64,000 nt of DNA from Pseudomonas alkylphenolica (GCF_004025535.1 NZ_QJRG01000033.1:558001-622000), one strand, 5' to 3'; positions 35,134 through 48,799 are shown, counted from the stretch's first letter. The notes: generated by a model from the letters alone, not told the origin. Numbers and translations are program-made.

Positions 35134-36269
35134 GCCGCAGCGGGCTCGAAGGCATTGGGCCGTCGTGCCAGCAGCACCAGCCCGGCTGCGCCGGCCGCCA
35201 TCAGCAACGGCAAGGCATGCCCGCTGATCCATTGGCTGCCAGCCCCCGCCACCAGCGGCCCGATCAGGCAGCCAATGCCCCAGAGCTGAGCGACATGGGC
35301 GTTGGCGCGCACCAGCGCGTCGTCCCGGTAGCGTTCACCGATCAGTACCAGCGACAAGGTGAACAACCCACCGGCACTGGCCCCGAACAACACCCACAAC
35401 GGCCAGATTGTCCAGTTTTGCAGCATCAGAGGAATCGCCAGGCTCGACACCAGCAAAGTCAGTGCACAAGCGGTAAACAGCGTGCGCCGTGACATGCGGT
35501 CGGCCAATGCACCGATAGGCAGCTGCAACAACGCATCCCCCACCACCACGGTGCTGACCATGAACAAGGCGATCTCGGTGGTGAATCCTTGCTGCAGGCA
35601 ATACACCGGCAGCAAGGTCAGAATCATCGCCTCGAAGGCGGCGAACAGGGCAATTGCCCAGGCAATGACCGGCAAGCGCCGGCAAAAGCCGATCAGGTCG
35701 AACAGGGTAACGCTGCACGATTCTGCACTGGGCGCGCCGTCACGTCCCAGCAGCACCAGCGGTGCCAGCAACAGCAAGCCCGCCCCCACCCAGAAGCCGA
35801 AGTCATCCTCCGAACCCAGTACACCCAGCAGCAACGGGCCCGCCAGCTGGCTCAAGGCATAACTGCTGCCATACAACGCCACCAGCCGACCCCGCCATTG
35901 CTCGACCACCAACTGGTTGATCCAGCTTTCGCCGAGGATGAACACAATGGTCAGGATCATGCCGATCAGCAGGCGCAACACCAGCCACAGCGGGTAACTG
36001 GGCAACAACGCCAGCAGCCCGATGGACAGTGCGCCGGCCCACAGGCACAGGCGCATCAGCCCCGGCGTGCCGAAGCGGGCGGCAAGCCGACTGGACAGGC
36101 TGGCCCCGAGCAATACGCCGATGGCCGGCATCGCTGCCATTACGCCAATGGCGAAGCTGCCGTAGCCCCAGCTTTCCAGGCGCAGGGACACCAGCGGCAT
36201 GCTCACACCCAGCGCCAGGCCGACACTGAGCACCGCGGTCAATACGGCGAAATAGGTACCCCAACGCAT
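35130..36269 (-). CDS. MFS transporter (YcaD-like)
   Basis: 379 residues with about 12 hydrophobic helices. MFS pattern: VGLALGVSMPLVSLRLESWGYGSFAIGVMAAMPAIGVLLG, then LSSRLAARFGTPGLM as the loop 2-3 motif, and a second-half equivalent LPIGALADRMSRRTLF. The substrate is unknown. GGGAGG precedes ATG 36269 by about 6 nt; the in-frame upstream codon at 36302 is less likely. It ends in a 4-bp overlap with the PLD gene and is followed upstream by the kauB terminator. Confidence 0.88.
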   Translation of the reverse strand: MRWGTYFAVLTAVLSVGLALGVSMPLVSLRLESWGYGSFAIGVMAAMPAIGVLLGASLSSRLAARFGTPGLMRLCLWAGALSIGLLALLPSYPLWLVLRLLIGMILTIVFILGESWINQLVVEQWRGRLVALYGSSYALSQLAGPLLLGVLGSEDDFGFWVGAGLLLLAPLVLLGRDGAPSAESCSVTLFDLIGFCRRLPVIAWAIALFAAFEAMILTLLPVYCLQQGFTTEIALFMVSTVVVGDALLQLPIGALADRMSRRTLFTACALTLLVSSLAIPLMLQNWTIWPLWVLFGASAGGLFTLSLVLIGERYRDDALVRANAHVAQLWGIGCLIGPLVAGAGSQWISGHALPLLMAAGAAGLVLLARRPNAFEPAAA

Positions 36270-36306
36270 TGCAGCCTCCCAGGCTGATGTGACTCGGCAC
36301 AAACGA

Positions 36307-36343
36307 CACAGCCGGACCTTGCGTCGAGCAAGGTCCGGCTGTG
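36307..36343 (-). terminator. Terminator after kauB
   Basis: Perfect 16-bp stem (36307-36322 with 36328-36343) and 5-nt loop; on the minus strand the stem is followed by TCGTTTGT. Confidence 0.75.
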
Positions 36344-36363
36344 AATGGATCGCGCGGTTGCGG

Positions 36364-37857
<1,494 letters not shown>

Positions 37858-37978
37858 ACGAAACTCCTCCTCTTGTTAAGGTGCAGTGCCGTACGAGGGG
37901 TCAGGGCACTGTCAAAAATTCTGGCTGGGCGAGCTACGCGCACAGGCACCTGCCACCCTAAACCACAGGGGACCCAAT

Positions 37979-38018
37979 TATCAATATATTTGACATAATC
38001 AGGCCAAAAGCCTACTGA
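37979..38018. promoter_or_regulatory. kauB/cupin divergent control region
   Basis: The dyad TATCAATATATTTGACA (37979-37995, TCAA/TTGA arms) includes a perfect -35 TTGACA at 37990-37995 for the cupin gene, with a poor -10 17 bp later. A repressor binding the dyad would block both directions. PauR is a candidate by context only. Confidence 0.4.
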
Positions 38019-38052
38019 TGTTCATTTTATTAAACAAACAAGAGAAAACGCC

Positions 38053-38412
38053 ATGCGCATTGATCAGATAATCGACTTCGCCCAGGTGCTGACCGAAGCT
38101 GAACGCTACCGCCCTGCCGCGGAAAAGATCCTCAAGGGTGAGCCGGATCAGGCCGTATACAACCATTATTCCAGCCCTTGCGGGCAGTTTGCCGCCGGCG
38201 TCTGGGAAGGCGAAATCGGCCAATGGACCGTCAATTACACTGAACACGAGTACTGCGAAATCGTCCTGGGCGTTTCTGTGCTACGTGATGCCGAGGGTGG
38301 CGCGAAAACCCTGCGCGCTGGCGACCGCTTCGTGATCCCGGCGGGCTTCAAGGGCTCCTGGGAAGTGCTGGAGCCATGCCGCAAGATCTATGTGATGTTC
38401 GAACAGAAATAA
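38053..38412 (+). CDS. Cupin-domain protein (DUF861-like)
   Basis: 119 residues, one small RmlC-like cupin: GQFAAGVWEGEIGQWTVNYTEHEYCEIVLGVSVL, then LRAGDRFVIPAGFKGSWEVLEPCRKIYVMFEQ. This short type accompanies KauB/PuuC genes in many pseudomonads; its reaction or binding role is unknown. It is divergent from kauB (195 bp between the starts), suggesting shared control. Its stop codon abuts a 25-bp inverted REP pair. Confidence 0.85.
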   Translation: MRIDQIIDFAQVLTEAERYRPAAEKILKGEPDQAVYNHYSSPCGQFAAGVWEGEIGQWTVNYTEHEYCEIVLGVSVLRDAEGGAKTLRAGDRFVIPAGFKGSWEVLEPCRKIYVMFEQK

Positions 38413-38485
38413 CTGTAGGAGCGGATTCATCCGCGATTCTTCTGGGCCGCGGTGAGCCCTATCGCGGATGAATCCGCTCCTACAG
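38413..38485. repeat. Inverted REP pair (BIME-like)
   Basis: Perfect 25-bp arms (38413-38437 and 38461-38485) around a 23-nt loop. Each arm contains TGTAGGAGCGGATTCATCCG, a variant of the Pseudomonas REP core. It lies directly behind the cupin stop codon. Confidence 0.85.
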
Positions 38486-38502
38486 GGGTTTTCACCCCGA
38501 AT

Positions 38503-38540
38503 AAAAAAGGGCCCGTATCGTGAGATACGGGCCCTTTTTT
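38503..38540. terminator. Bidirectional terminator between cupin and rpmG
   Basis: A-run of six, GGGCCCGTATC, GTGA loop, GATACGGGCCC, T-run of six: a 17-bp stem usable on both strands. Confidence 0.95.
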
Positions 38541-38555
38541 CGTCAGCCGGATCAA

Positions 38556-38711
38556 TTACTTGATCTTGGCTTCCTTGTAGATCACGTGCTTGCGAACAAC
38601 CGGATCGAATTTTTTGATTTCGATTTTGTCCGGAGTGGTGCGCTTGTTCTTGTCGGTGGTGTAGAAGTGGCCGGTATTAGCGGTCGACACCAGACGGATC
38701 AATTCACGCAT
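38556..38711 (-). CDS. rpmG: 50S ribosomal protein L33
   Basis: 51 residues, [20 protein letters not shown]... ending [11 protein letters not shown], the standard bacterial L33. It lacks the zinc-binding Cys pairs, so it is the C-minus form. It is the second gene of the leftward rpmB-rpmG operon, 11 bp after rpmB, and is followed by a strong bidirectional terminator. Confidence 0.97.
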   Translation of the reverse strand: MRELIRLVSTANTGHFYTTDKNKRTTPDKIEIKKFDPVVRKHVIYKEAKIK

Positions 38712-38722
38712 GATTCTCTCCC

Positions 38723-38959
38723 TTAGACCTTAGCGCCGTTACGGCGAATGTCGACCAGAACGGCATCGATGCCGCGCTTGTCGATGATGCGCATGCCTTT
38801 GGCAGATACGCGCAGACGCACGAAACGCTTCTCGGACTCGACCCAGAAGCGATGATGCTGCAGGTTCGGCAGGAAACGACGACGGGTTTTGTTGTTTGCG
38901 TGGGAAATGTTATTCCCGGTTACCGGACCCTTACCGGTAACTTGACAGACTCTCGACAT
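38723..38959 (-). CDS. rpmB: 50S ribosomal protein L28
   Basis: 78 residues, normal length. [34 protein letters not shown] with the conserved [28 protein letters not shown]. It is translated first in the rpmB-rpmG operon, after a leader of about 140 nt that contains two hairpins. Confidence 0.98.
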   Translation of the reverse strand: MSRVCQVTGKGPVTGNNISHANNKTRRRFLPNLQHHRFWVESEKRFVRLRVSAKGMRIIDKRGIDAVLVDIRRNGAKV

Positions 38960-39321
38960 GCCTCAGCCCTCTAAAACCACATGCCCAACCCGGCATGGGT
39001 TGGCCGCTTAATCTCTCAGTCTTTGGCGCTAGGCGCCGTGTTTCTTCAGGGTCTTATCGACTCAATCAGCAGATGCGACAAGCCGAGCCCCTAGAAAAGA
39101 GCGCTGCTTTATACCAGAAAGACCAAAGCACAACAACAGAAGATGCACTTTGAATTGCTGAGCGACACGCCGGAGCAGCATAACGACTGGCTCGGCACAC
39201 TGTCGACCGCTCGTCGCACGAATGGCAAAAAAGGAGATGGCCATTTCCGGCCCGGCGCACTAGGGTAAGACTTTTCCAGACTGCACTGGCAGATGGGCCA
39301 TCGATCAGCCAAGGATTCCTC
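38960..39321. other. Gene-free stretch: rpmB leader and promoter, then dipeptide-binding gene upstream region
   Basis: Contains the rpmB leader with hairpins GCCCAACCC/GGGTTGGC (38982-39003) and GGCGC-TAG-GCGCC (near 39026-39038), the rpmB promoter at 39108-39136, and about 180 bp before the divergent binding-protein gene. Short frames on the minus strand here have no ribosome-binding site or known homologue that I recognise. Confidence 0.6.
39108..39136 (-). promoter_or_regulatory. Sigma-70 promoter of rpmBG
   Basis: On the minus strand TTGTTG, 17-bp spacer, TATAAA. Transcription would begin near 39100. Confidence 0.7.
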
Positions 39322-40911
39322 ATGCGTGCCGCCGCTCTACCCCTGTTGTTCGCCACCTTGCTCGGCCCTGCCTTCGCGCAGGCGGCCGCGTTGAGTGTCT
39401 GCACTGAAGCCAGCCCCGAAGGCTTCGATGTGGTTCAGTACAACTCGCTGACCACCACCAATGCCTCGGCCGACGTGCTGATGAACCGCCTGGTCGAGTT
39501 CGATGCCGCCAACGGCAAGGTAGTGCCCAGCCTGGCCGAGAGCTGGACGGTTTCGCCTGATGGCCTGGTCTATGAATTCAAGCTGCGCCCCGAGGTAAAG
39601 TTCCACAGCACCGGCTACTTCAAACCGTCTCGCACGATGAACGCCGATGACGTACTGTTCAGCTTCCAGCGGATGCTTTACCCCGCCCATTCCTGGCACA
39701 AGATCGCCCAGAGTGGCTACCCGCACGCCCAGTCGCTGCAGCTGCCGAGCCTGATCAAGCAGATCGAGGCGCCCGAGCCGCTCACCGTACGTTTTACCCT
39801 CGATCACCCGGACGCCACCTTCCTGGCGACCCTGAGCATGGGCTTTGCCTCGATCTACTCCGCCGAGTACGCCGACCAGTTGCTCAAGGCGGGCACACCG
39901 GAAAAACTCAACAGTCAGCCGATCGGCACCGGGCCTTTCGTCTTCAACCGCTTCCAGAAGGACGCCGTGATCCGTTACCGGGCCAACCCGGACTACTTTG
40001 ACGGCAAGCCGAGCGTCGACCCGCTGATCTTCGCCATCACCCCGGACGCCAACGTGCGCCTGCAGAAACTCAAGCGCAATGAGTGCCAGATCGCGCTGTC
40101 ACCCAAGCCGCTGGATATTGCCGCCGCCAGCGAGGACCCGGCGCTGAAGGTGGAAAAAACCGAAGCCTTCATGACTGCGTTCGTCGCGATCAACAGCCAG
40201 CATGCCCCGCTGGACAGGCCTGAAGTCCGCCAGGCCATCAACCTGGCGTTCGACAAGGCCAGCTACCTCAAAGCCGTGTTCGAGGACACCGCGGTGGCCG
40301 CCAACGGCCCCTACCCGCCCAACACCTGGAGCTTTGCCAAAGACCTGCCGGGCTACGCCAGTGACCCGGACAAAGCTCGTGCGCTGCTGGCCAAGGCGGG
40401 CCTCGCGGATGGCTTCAGCACCACCATCTGGACCCGCCCCCAAGGCAGCTTGCTCAACCCCAATCCGAGCCTGGGCGCGCAGCTGCTGCAGGCGGACCTG
40501 GCCAAGGTCGGAATCAAGGCCGAGATCCGCGTGATTGAGTGGGGCGAGCTGATTCGGCGCGCCAAGGCGGGCGAGCATGACTTGCTGTTCATGGGCTGGG
40601 CAGGCGACAACGGCGATCCGGACAACTTCCTCAGCCCGCAGTTTTCCTGTGCGGCAGTGAAGTCCGGTACCAACTTTGCGCGCTATTGCGACCAGCGCCT
40701 GGACCAACTGATCAGCGCCGGCAAAACCACCACCGATCAGAGCGTGCGCAGCCGCCTGTACCAGCAGGCCCAGGCGTTGATCCAGCAGCAGGCGCTGTGG
40801 CTGCCGCTGGCGCACCCGACGGCCGCTGCACTGGTGCGCAAGACGGTAGACGGCTATCAGGTCAGCCCGTTTGGTCGTCAGGACTTCGCCAAGGTCAACT
40901 CGACGCGCTGA
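39322..40911 (+). CDS. ABC transporter periplasmic substrate-binding protein (DppA/SBP family 5)
   Basis: 529 residues with a Sec signal peptide ([23 protein letters not shown]). SBP_bac_5 pattern: [66 protein letters not shown] and [27 protein letters not shown]. It should deliver di- or oligopeptides to a Dpp-type permease; no permease gene is adjacent, so it is an orphan binding protein, as are several DppA paralogues in Pseudomonas. Its 3' end overlaps convergent radC by 17 bp. Confidence 0.92.
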   Translation: MRAAALPLLFATLLGPAFAQAAALSVCTEASPEGFDVVQYNSLTTTNASADVLMNRLVEFDAANGKVVPSLAESWTVSPDGLVYEFKLRPEVKFHSTGYFKPSRTMNADDVLFSFQRMLYPAHSWHKIAQSGYPHAQSLQLPSLIKQIEAPEPLTVRFTLDHPDATFLATLSMGFASIYSAEYADQLLKAGTPEKLNSQPIGTGPFVFNRFQKDAVIRYRANPDYFDGKPSVDPLIFAITPDANVRLQKLKRNECQIALSPKPLDIAAASEDPALKVEKTEAFMTAFVAINSQHAPLDRPEVRQAINLAFDKASYLKAVFEDTAVAANGPYPPNTWSFAKDLPGYASDPDKARALLAKAGLADGFSTTIWTRPQGSLLNPNPSLGAQLLQADLAKVGIKAEIRVIEWGELIRRAKAGEHDLLFMGWAGDNGDPDNFLSPQFSCAAVKSGTNFARYCDQRLDQLISAGKTTTDQSVRSRLYQQAQALIQQQALWLPLAHPTAAALVRKTVDGYQVSPFGRQDFAKVNSTR

Positions 40912-41581
40912 ACCAGCCGTGCTCGACCATCGACAGGGGCTCGCCATCGCCAACGATGAGGTGGTCGAGCACCCTGACATCAACCAGCCCTAACGCCGTC
41001 TTCAGGCGCTGTGTCAGCACCAGGTCGGCGTGACTGGGCTCGCTCACGCCCGACGGATGGTTGTGGCAAAGGATCAAGGCCGCCGCGTTGTTGGCCAGGG
41101 CGCGCTTGATGACCTCCCTCGGGTAGACACTGGCGCTGTCAATCGAGCCGCGAAACAGCACTTCGAAACCCAATGGACGGTGCTTGGTATCCAGAAACAG
41201 GCAGCCGAATACTTCGCTCCGTTCGTGACGCAGCTTGGCCTTCAGGTAGCGACGCACCGCACTCGGGCTTTGCAGTGCCGAGTCGCGTTGCATGGTTTGC
41301 TCAAGGTGCCGCCGGCCGATCTCCATCACCGCCTGTAGCTGGGTGTATTTCGCCGGCCCCAGCCCGATTTCCAGCTGAAACGTGGCTTGATCGGCCTCCA
41401 GCAAGTGACGTAGGCCGCCAAATTTCTTCAACAAATGCCGGGCCAGGTCAACGGCGCTCATGCCCGCAACACCCGTGCGCAGAAACACCGCAAGCAACTC
41501 GGCGTCCGACAGGCTGCCCGCCCCTCGCTCCAAAAGTTTCTCCCGTGGCCGCTCCGCCACTGGCCATTCCCGAATACTCAT
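40895..41581 (-). CDS. radC: RadC family JAB/MPN domain protein
   Basis: 228 residues. N-terminal helix-hairpin region ([30 protein letters not shown]) and a C-terminal JAB1/MPN domain with metal motif [14 protein letters not shown], plus upstream Glu in [19 protein letters not shown]. Despite the name, a DNA repair role is unproven. ATG 41581 has GGAGGTGAG directly upstream. It is divergent from coaBC, the usual bacterial arrangement. Confidence 0.95.
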   Translation of the reverse strand: MSIREWPVAERPREKLLERGAGSLSDAELLAVFLRTGVAGMSAVDLARHLLKKFGGLRHLLEADQATFQLEIGLGPAKYTQLQAVMEIGRRHLEQTMQRDSALQSPSAVRRYLKAKLRHERSEVFGCLFLDTKHRPLGFEVLFRGSIDSASVYPREVIKRALANNAAALILCHNHPSGVSEPSHADLVLTQRLKTALGLVDVRVLDHLIVGDGEPLSMVEHGWFSASS

Positions 41582-41713
41582 CCTCACCTCCCTGTCCATC
41601 GGTACTGCTCCTGAGTTTCAGCCCTGTGCTACATTAGCCGCACTTTTTTACGCGACGATTCGGCCTGGGGAGGCGTCGTCGCCGCGTGCAATCACTGAGC
41701 AAAAGGCAAGCCT

Positions 41714-42922
41714 ATGCAGCGGCTGTATCGTAAGCGCATCGTTCTCGGCGTCGGCGGCGGCATCGCCGCCTACAAGAGTGCCGAACTGGTTCGCCGACTC
41801 CTGGAACACGGTGCGCAGGTGCGTGTCGTCATGACCCGCGGCGGTGCTGAATTCATCACCCCGCTGACCCTGCAGGCACTGTCCGGTCATCCGGTGCACA
41901 TGGACCTATTGGACCCTGCTGCCGAAGCGGCGATGGGCCATATCGAACTGGCCAAATGGGCCGATCTGGTATTGATCGCTCCTGCCACCGCCGACCTGTT
42001 GGCACGCATGGCCCAGGGTGTTGCCGACGACCTGTTGACCACCCTGGTGCTGGCCACCGACGCCACCGTGGCCGTCGCCCCCGCGATGAACCAGGCAATG
42101 TGGCGGGATCCTGCAACCCAGGCCAACCTCGACCTGCTGCAAAGCCGCAACATCAAGGTCTTCGGTCCGGCATCCGGCAGCCAGGCCTGTGGCGATGTCG
42201 GCCTCGGCCGCATGCTTGAGGCCACCGATCTGGCCTGGTGCGCCGCCGAAAGCTTCACGCGTGAATCGCTGACCGGCAAACACGTCGTGATCACCGCCGG
42301 CCCCACCCAGGAAAACATCGACCCGGTTCGCTATATCACCAACCACAGCTCCGGGAAAATGGGCTTTGCACTGGCTGAAGCCGCTGTGGAAGCGGGCGCC
42401 AAGGTCACCCTGATCAGCGGCCCGGTGCACCTGCCAACGCCTGATCGGGTCAACCGTATCGACGTGGTAAGCGCCCGCGACATGCTCGCCGCCTGTGAAG
42501 CCGCGATGCCCTGCGACATTTTCATCGCCTCGGCAGCGGTTGCAGACTACCGCCCTGAGGTGGTCGCGCCACAGAAACTCAAGAAAGACCCTACGACAGG
42601 TGACGGCCTGCTGCTGCAGATGGTCCGTAACCCGGACATTCTCGCCAGCATCGCCACGCGCCCTGACCGCCCGTTCAGCGTCGGCTTTGCCGCCGAGACC
42701 GAACACCTGCTCGACTACGCTGCGCGCAAGCTCAAGGACAAGAACCTCGACCTGATTGTCGCCAACGATGTGGCCAACCCCAGCATCGGCTTCAACAGCG
42801 AGGAAAACGCCTGCAGCGTGATCGATCGCCAGCTTCACGAAACACTCTTCGCACAGACCAGCAAGGGCAAGATCGCCCGCCAGCTGGTCGCCTTCATCGC
42901 TGAACGTCTCAACCAGGTTTAA
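41714..42922 (+). CDS. coaBC: Bifunctional phosphopantothenoylcysteine decarboxylase / phosphopantothenate-cysteine ligase
   Basis: 402 residues (Dfp). The FMN-dependent CoaC half has VGGGIAAYKSAELVRRL, the PAMNxxMW-type motif APAMNQAMWRDPA and the active Cys in SQACGDVGLGRM. The CoaB half starts at about residue 190 with HVVITAGPTQENIDPVRYITNHSSGKMGFALAEAA. It makes 4'-phosphopantetheine from phosphopantothenate, cysteine and CTP. AAAGG precedes ATG 41714. It is followed by dut 6 bp later, so they are co-transcribed. Confidence 0.97.
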   Translation: MQRLYRKRIVLGVGGGIAAYKSAELVRRLLEHGAQVRVVMTRGGAEFITPLTLQALSGHPVHMDLLDPAAEAAMGHIELAKWADLVLIAPATADLLARMAQGVADDLLTTLVLATDATVAVAPAMNQAMWRDPATQANLDLLQSRNIKVFGPASGSQACGDVGLGRMLEATDLAWCAAESFTRESLTGKHVVITAGPTQENIDPVRYITNHSSGKMGFALAEAAVEAGAKVTLISGPVHLPTPDRVNRIDVVSARDMLAACEAAMPCDIFIASAAVADYRPEVVAPQKLKKDPTTGDGLLLQMVRNPDILASIATRPDRPFSVGFAAETEHLLDYAARKLKDKNLDLIVANDVANPSIGFNSEENACSVIDRQLHETLFAQTSKGKIARQLVAFIAERLNQV

Positions 42923-42928
42923 TTCTGC

Positions 42929-43384
42929 ATGCACGCTCTACAAGCCAAGATTCTCGATCCACGCATCGGCAGCGAATTCCCGCTGCCACAGTACGCCACA
43001 CCGGGTTCGGCCGGTCTCGACCTGCGCGCCATGCTCAAGGAAGACACCGTACTGGAACCAGGCCAGACCCTGCTGATTCCTACCGGTCTTTCCGTGTACA
43101 TCGGCGACCCGGGCCTGGCGGCGCTGATCCTTCCGCGTTCGGGCCTGGGCCACAAGCACGGTATCGTTCTGGGTAACCTGGTCGGCCTGATCGACTCCGA
43201 TTACCAGGGCGAACTGATGGTCTCCTGCTGGAACCGCGGCCAGACGCCGTTCACCATCACCATCGGCGAGCGCATCGCGCAACTGGTGCTGGTCCCTGTC
43301 GTACAGGCGCATTTCGACGTTGTCGAAGCCTTCGACGAGAGCCAGCGTGGCGCTGGCGGCTTTGGTCATTCCGGCACCAATTGA
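42929..43384 (+). CDS. dut: dUTP diphosphatase
   Basis: 151 residues, the usual trimeric dUTPase. Motifs: [46 protein letters not shown] and the C-terminal [10 protein letters not shown] arm that closes over the active site. It hydrolyses dUTP to dUMP. It lies between coaBC and algC in the same direction. Confidence 0.97.
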   Translation: MHALQAKILDPRIGSEFPLPQYATPGSAGLDLRAMLKEDTVLEPGQTLLIPTGLSVYIGDPGLAALILPRSGLGHKHGIVLGNLVGLIDSDYQGELMVSCWNRGQTPFTITIGERIAQLVLVPVVQAHFDVVEAFDESQRGAGGFGHSGTN

Positions 43385-43496
43385 TCCCCCGACTGCCTGC
43401 TGTGCGCCAAGGATGGCGAACTCTCTGGCGAAAAGACCGTCAAAGCGTTCAGTTTGAGCCTGCCCTGCACGCCCTCGAAAATGGAGCTCCCCAGAG

Positions 43497-45832
<2,336 letters not shown>

Positions 45833-45837
45833 GACAC

Positions 45838-45867
45838 AAAAAAGGCGACCCGAAGGTCGCCTTTTTT
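45838..45867. terminator. Bidirectional terminator between argB and pyrE
   Basis: A-run of six, GGCGACC, CGAA loop, GGTCGCC, T-run of six. Confidence 0.95.
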
Positions 45868-45874
45868 ATTGGCT

Positions 45875-46516
45875 TCAGATCCCGTACTGGGCCCGATACG
45901 CCTCGACGGCCGGCAAATGCTGCTTGAGCGCCGGGTCGTCGGCGAGGAACTCCAGCACCTGGGTCAGCGAAACGATGCTGACCACAGGAATGCCGAAATC
46001 GCGCTCCACTTCCTGGATCGCCGACAGCTCACCGTTGCCACGCTCCTGACGGTTCAGCGCGATCAGTACGCCAGCGGCCTTGGCCTGCTGACCCTGGATG
46101 ATCTGCATGACTTCGCGGATCGCGGTGCCCGCGGTGATCACGTCGTCGATGATCAGCACATCGCCGGTCAACGGTGCGCCAACCAGGCTGCCACCTTCGC
46201 CGTGGGCCTTGGCTTCCTTGCGGTTGAAGCACCAGGGCAGGTCGAGGTCATGGTGCTCGGCCAGGGCCACTGCAGTGGCCGCCGCCAGGGGGATACCCTT
46301 GTAGGCTGGGCCAAACAGCACGTCGAACGGAATCTTGCTGTCGACAATTGCCGCGGCATAGAAACGCCCGAGCTGAGCCAGGGCCGAACCACTGTTGAAC
46401 AGGCCGGCATTGAAGAAATACGGGCTGGTGCGCCCGGATTTGAGGGTGAATTCACCGAAGCGCAGAACCCCGCGGTCGATGGCAAAACGAATGAAGTCGC
46501 GCTGATACGGCTGCAT
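45875..46516 (-). CDS. pyrE: Orotate phosphoribosyltransferase
   Basis: 213 residues. The PRPP-binding signature is [36 protein letters not shown] and [18 protein letters not shown] are family motifs. It forms OMP from orotate and PRPP in pyrimidine synthesis. It is divergent from crc (80 bp between starts), the usual Pseudomonas arrangement. Confidence 0.97.
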   Translation of the reverse strand: MQPYQRDFIRFAIDRGVLRFGEFTLKSGRTSPYFFNAGLFNSGSALAQLGRFYAAAIVDSKIPFDVLFGPAYKGIPLAAATAVALAEHHDLDLPWCFNRKEAKAHGEGGSLVGAPLTGDVLIIDDVITAGTAIREVMQIIQGQQAKAAGVLIALNRQERGNGELSAIQEVERDFGIPVVSIVSLTQVLEFLADDPALKQHLPAVEAYRAQYGI

Positions 46517-46596
46517 GAAGAGTCCCGGATACCACGGATTTAGCTAAATGAGTACAGCTCGGGTATCATACACGCACGAGATTTTTGGGGCCATTT

Positions 46597-47376
46597 ATGC
46601 GGATCATCAGTGTGAACGTAAATGGCATTCAGGCTGCAGTCGAGCGTGGTTTGCTCAGCTGGCTGCAAGCCCAGAATGCCGACGTCATCTGCCTACAGGA
46701 TACCCGCGCCTCGGCCTTTGAACTCGACGACCCAGCTTTCCAGCTTGATGGCTACTTCCTTTATGCCTGCGACGCAGAAGTTCCCGCCCAAGGCGGCGTG
46801 GCGCTTTATTCGCGGTTGCAGCCCAAGGCAGTCATCAGCGGCCTGGGCTTCGAGACAGCCGACCGCTACGGACGTTACCTGCAGGCCGATTTCGACAAGG
46901 TCAGCATTGCAACATTGCTGCTGCCTTCGGGAATGAACGGCGACGAAGACTTGAACCAGAAATTCAAGTTGATGGACGACTTCGCCAAGTACCTGGACAA
47001 ACAGCGCCGCAAGCGCCGCGAGTACATCTATTGCGGCTCGTTGTACGTGGCGCAGCAGAAGCTCGACGTCAAGAACTGGCGCGATGGCCAGCAGTCGCCG
47101 GGCTTCCTCGCACCGGAACGTGCGTGGATGGACACCGTCGTCGGTGACATGGGGTATGTCGACGCCCTGCGTGAAGTCAGCCGTGAAGGCGACCAGTACA
47201 GCTGGTGGCCGGACAACGAACAGGCCGAGATGCTCAACCTGGGCTGGCGTTTCGACTACCAGCTGCTGACCCCGGGCCTGCGTCGCTTCGTGCGTAGCGC
47301 GCGCCTGCCGCGTCAGCCACGCTTCTCCCAGCACGCGCCACTGATCGTGGACTACGACTGGACGCTGACGATCTGA
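46597..47376 (+). CDS. crc: Catabolite repression control protein Crc
   Basis: 259 residues, exactly the Pseudomonas Crc length, with the MRIISVNVNGIQAAVERGLLSWLQAQNADVICLQDTRASA start. The fold is exonuclease III-like (EEP), but Crc has no nuclease activity; it binds Hfq on A-rich mRNA leaders to block translation of catabolic genes when preferred carbon sources are present. Many catabolic genes in this window (ama, dad, kau/puu types) are the kind it controls. ATG 46597 has only a weak GGGG ribosome-binding site. Confidence 0.97.
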   Translation: MRIISVNVNGIQAAVERGLLSWLQAQNADVICLQDTRASAFELDDPAFQLDGYFLYACDAEVPAQGGVALYSRLQPKAVISGLGFETADRYGRYLQADFDKVSIATLLLPSGMNGDEDLNQKFKLMDDFAKYLDKQRRKRREYIYCGSLYVAQQKLDVKNWRDGQQSPGFLAPERAWMDTVVGDMGYVDALREVSREGDQYSWWPDNEQAEMLNLGWRFDYQLLTPGLRRFVRSARLPRQPRFSQHAPLIVDYDWTLTI

Positions 47377-47389
47377 TTCGCTCAGCTAC

Positions 47390-47418
47390 AAAAAAACCGA
47401 CGTGATGTCGGTTTTTTT
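47390..47418 (+). terminator. Terminator after crc
   Basis: A-run of seven, CCGAC, GTGAT loop, GTCGG, T-run of seven. Confidence 0.93.
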
Positions 47419-47529
47419 GTGTCTGGCGTTTCAGCGGGGTGGGGAAAGTTTGATCGAGGCCAGGCCTACGATTAGCCACGTCCAGGCATGAAAAAGGCTC
47501 GCCTTTTACTTGAAACGTTCAACTGATCA

Positions 47530-47898
47530 TTATTTGATCGGCCGCCAGGTCAGCGGGTAGCGATAGGGCTGGCCTTCGTTGGCCTTGACCCCGGCGATGA
47601 TGGTCAGCACCAGCACCGCCACCATGAGCCCGGCGAACAGCACCAGGCCGATCAGCACGAACATCAGCGCAAAGCAGATGATCGAGGCGAGGAACACGGT
47701 GATCTGAAAGTTCAGCGCTTCCTTGCCCTGGGCATCGATGAAGGGATCGAGGTCTTTTTTCCAGATCCACACCACCAGCGGCCCCAGCAGGTTGCCAAGC
47801 GGGAACAGCAACCCCGCCAGGGCCGCCAGGTGACAGAACATGGCCCACTGCCGAATCTCGGCATTGGGGGTTGGCAACGGTAACGGCTGCTGGTCCAT
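47530..47898 (-). CDS. DUF4870 membrane protein
   Basis: 122 residues. DUF4870 pattern: QWAMFCHLAALAGLLFPLGNLLGPLVVWIWKKDLDPFIDAQGKEALNFQITVFL followed by a second hydrophobic hairpin and GVKANEGQPYRYPLTWRPIK. Three to four membrane segments are predicted. Function is unknown. It follows rph by 24 bp in the same direction, so is probably co-transcribed. Confidence 0.88.
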   Translation of the reverse strand: MDQQPLPLPTPNAEIRQWAMFCHLAALAGLLFPLGNLLGPLVVWIWKKDLDPFIDAQGKEALNFQITVFLASIICFALMFVLIGLVLFAGLMVAVLVLTIIAGVKANEGQPYRYPLTWRPIK

Positions 47899-47922
47899 GC
47901 TCTGCTCCTTGCCTTGTCGAAA

Positions 47923-48645
47923 TCAGTCAGCCAGCGAGGCTTGCTGCAGCTCGAACAGGTCGACCATGCCCTTCTGCGCCAAGGCCAGCATGGCATTGAG
48001 CTCTTCAGGCTGGAACGGCGCGCCTTCGGCAGTGCCCTGAACTTCGATGAAACCACCCTGGCTGGTCATGACCACGTTCAGGTCGGTCTCGGCAGCCGAG
48101 TCTTCCAGGTAGTCGAGGTCAAGCACCGCTTCGCCTTGGTACATGCCGACCGAAACGGCGGCAATCATGTGCTTGAGCGGGTCACCGCCCTTCAGGCCGC
48201 CACGCTTCTTGACTACGCGCAGGGCATCAACCAGGGCAACCATGGCACCGGTGATCGACGCGGTACGGGTACCGCCATCGGCCTGGATCACGTCGCAGTC
48301 GACGTACAGGGTGATGTCGCCAAGCTTGCTCATATCCAGTGCGGCGCGCAGCGAGCGGCCGATCAGGCGCTGGATTTCCAGAGTGCGACCACCCTGCTTG
48401 CCACGGGCGGCTTCGCGCTGGTTACGCTCGCCGGTGGAGCGTGGCAGCATGCCGTACTCGGCAGTCAGCCAGCCTTGGCCCTGACCTTTGAGGAACCGCG
48501 GTACACCGTTCTCGACACTGACGGTGCAGACGACTTTGGTGTCACCGAATTCGACCAGTACTGATCCCTCGGCGTGTTTGGTGTAGTTGCGGGTGATGCG
48601 GATCGAGCGGAGCTGATCGGCAGCGCGACCACTTGGACGTTTCAT
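47923..48645 (-). CDS. rph: Ribonuclease PH
   Basis: 240 residues. PH domain: [84 protein letters not shown]. It trims tRNA 3' ends using phosphate. Full length and intact, unlike the truncated gene of E. coli K-12. It is divergent from yicC. Confidence 0.97.
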   Translation of the reverse strand: MKRPSGRAADQLRSIRITRNYTKHAEGSVLVEFGDTKVVCTVSVENGVPRFLKGQGQGWLTAEYGMLPRSTGERNQREAARGKQGGRTLEIQRLIGRSLRAALDMSKLGDITLYVDCDVIQADGGTRTASITGAMVALVDALRVVKKRGGLKGGDPLKHMIAAVSVGMYQGEAVLDLDYLEDSAAETDLNVVMTSQGGFIEVQGTAEGAPFQPEELNAMLALAQKGMVDLFELQQASLAD

Positions 48646-48680
48646 TTGGGATACCTGTACTGGGTTTGAATCTGCCCAGC

Positions 48681-48709
48681 ATTATAGAGCGCGCCGGGGC
48701 TTGAGGACA
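48681..48709 (-). promoter_or_regulatory. Promoter of rph
   Basis: The minus strand has a perfect TATAAT (48686-48681) with a weak -35 TGTCCT 17 bp upstream. Confidence 0.5.
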
Positions 48710-48799
48710 CGTCTATTGTCGCAGCCCCCGGAACAGGCGGCACAGAGGCGTTGGTCGGGATTTTCCGGACGCCGTCCGGGTGTTTGTAACATCAGTGGA

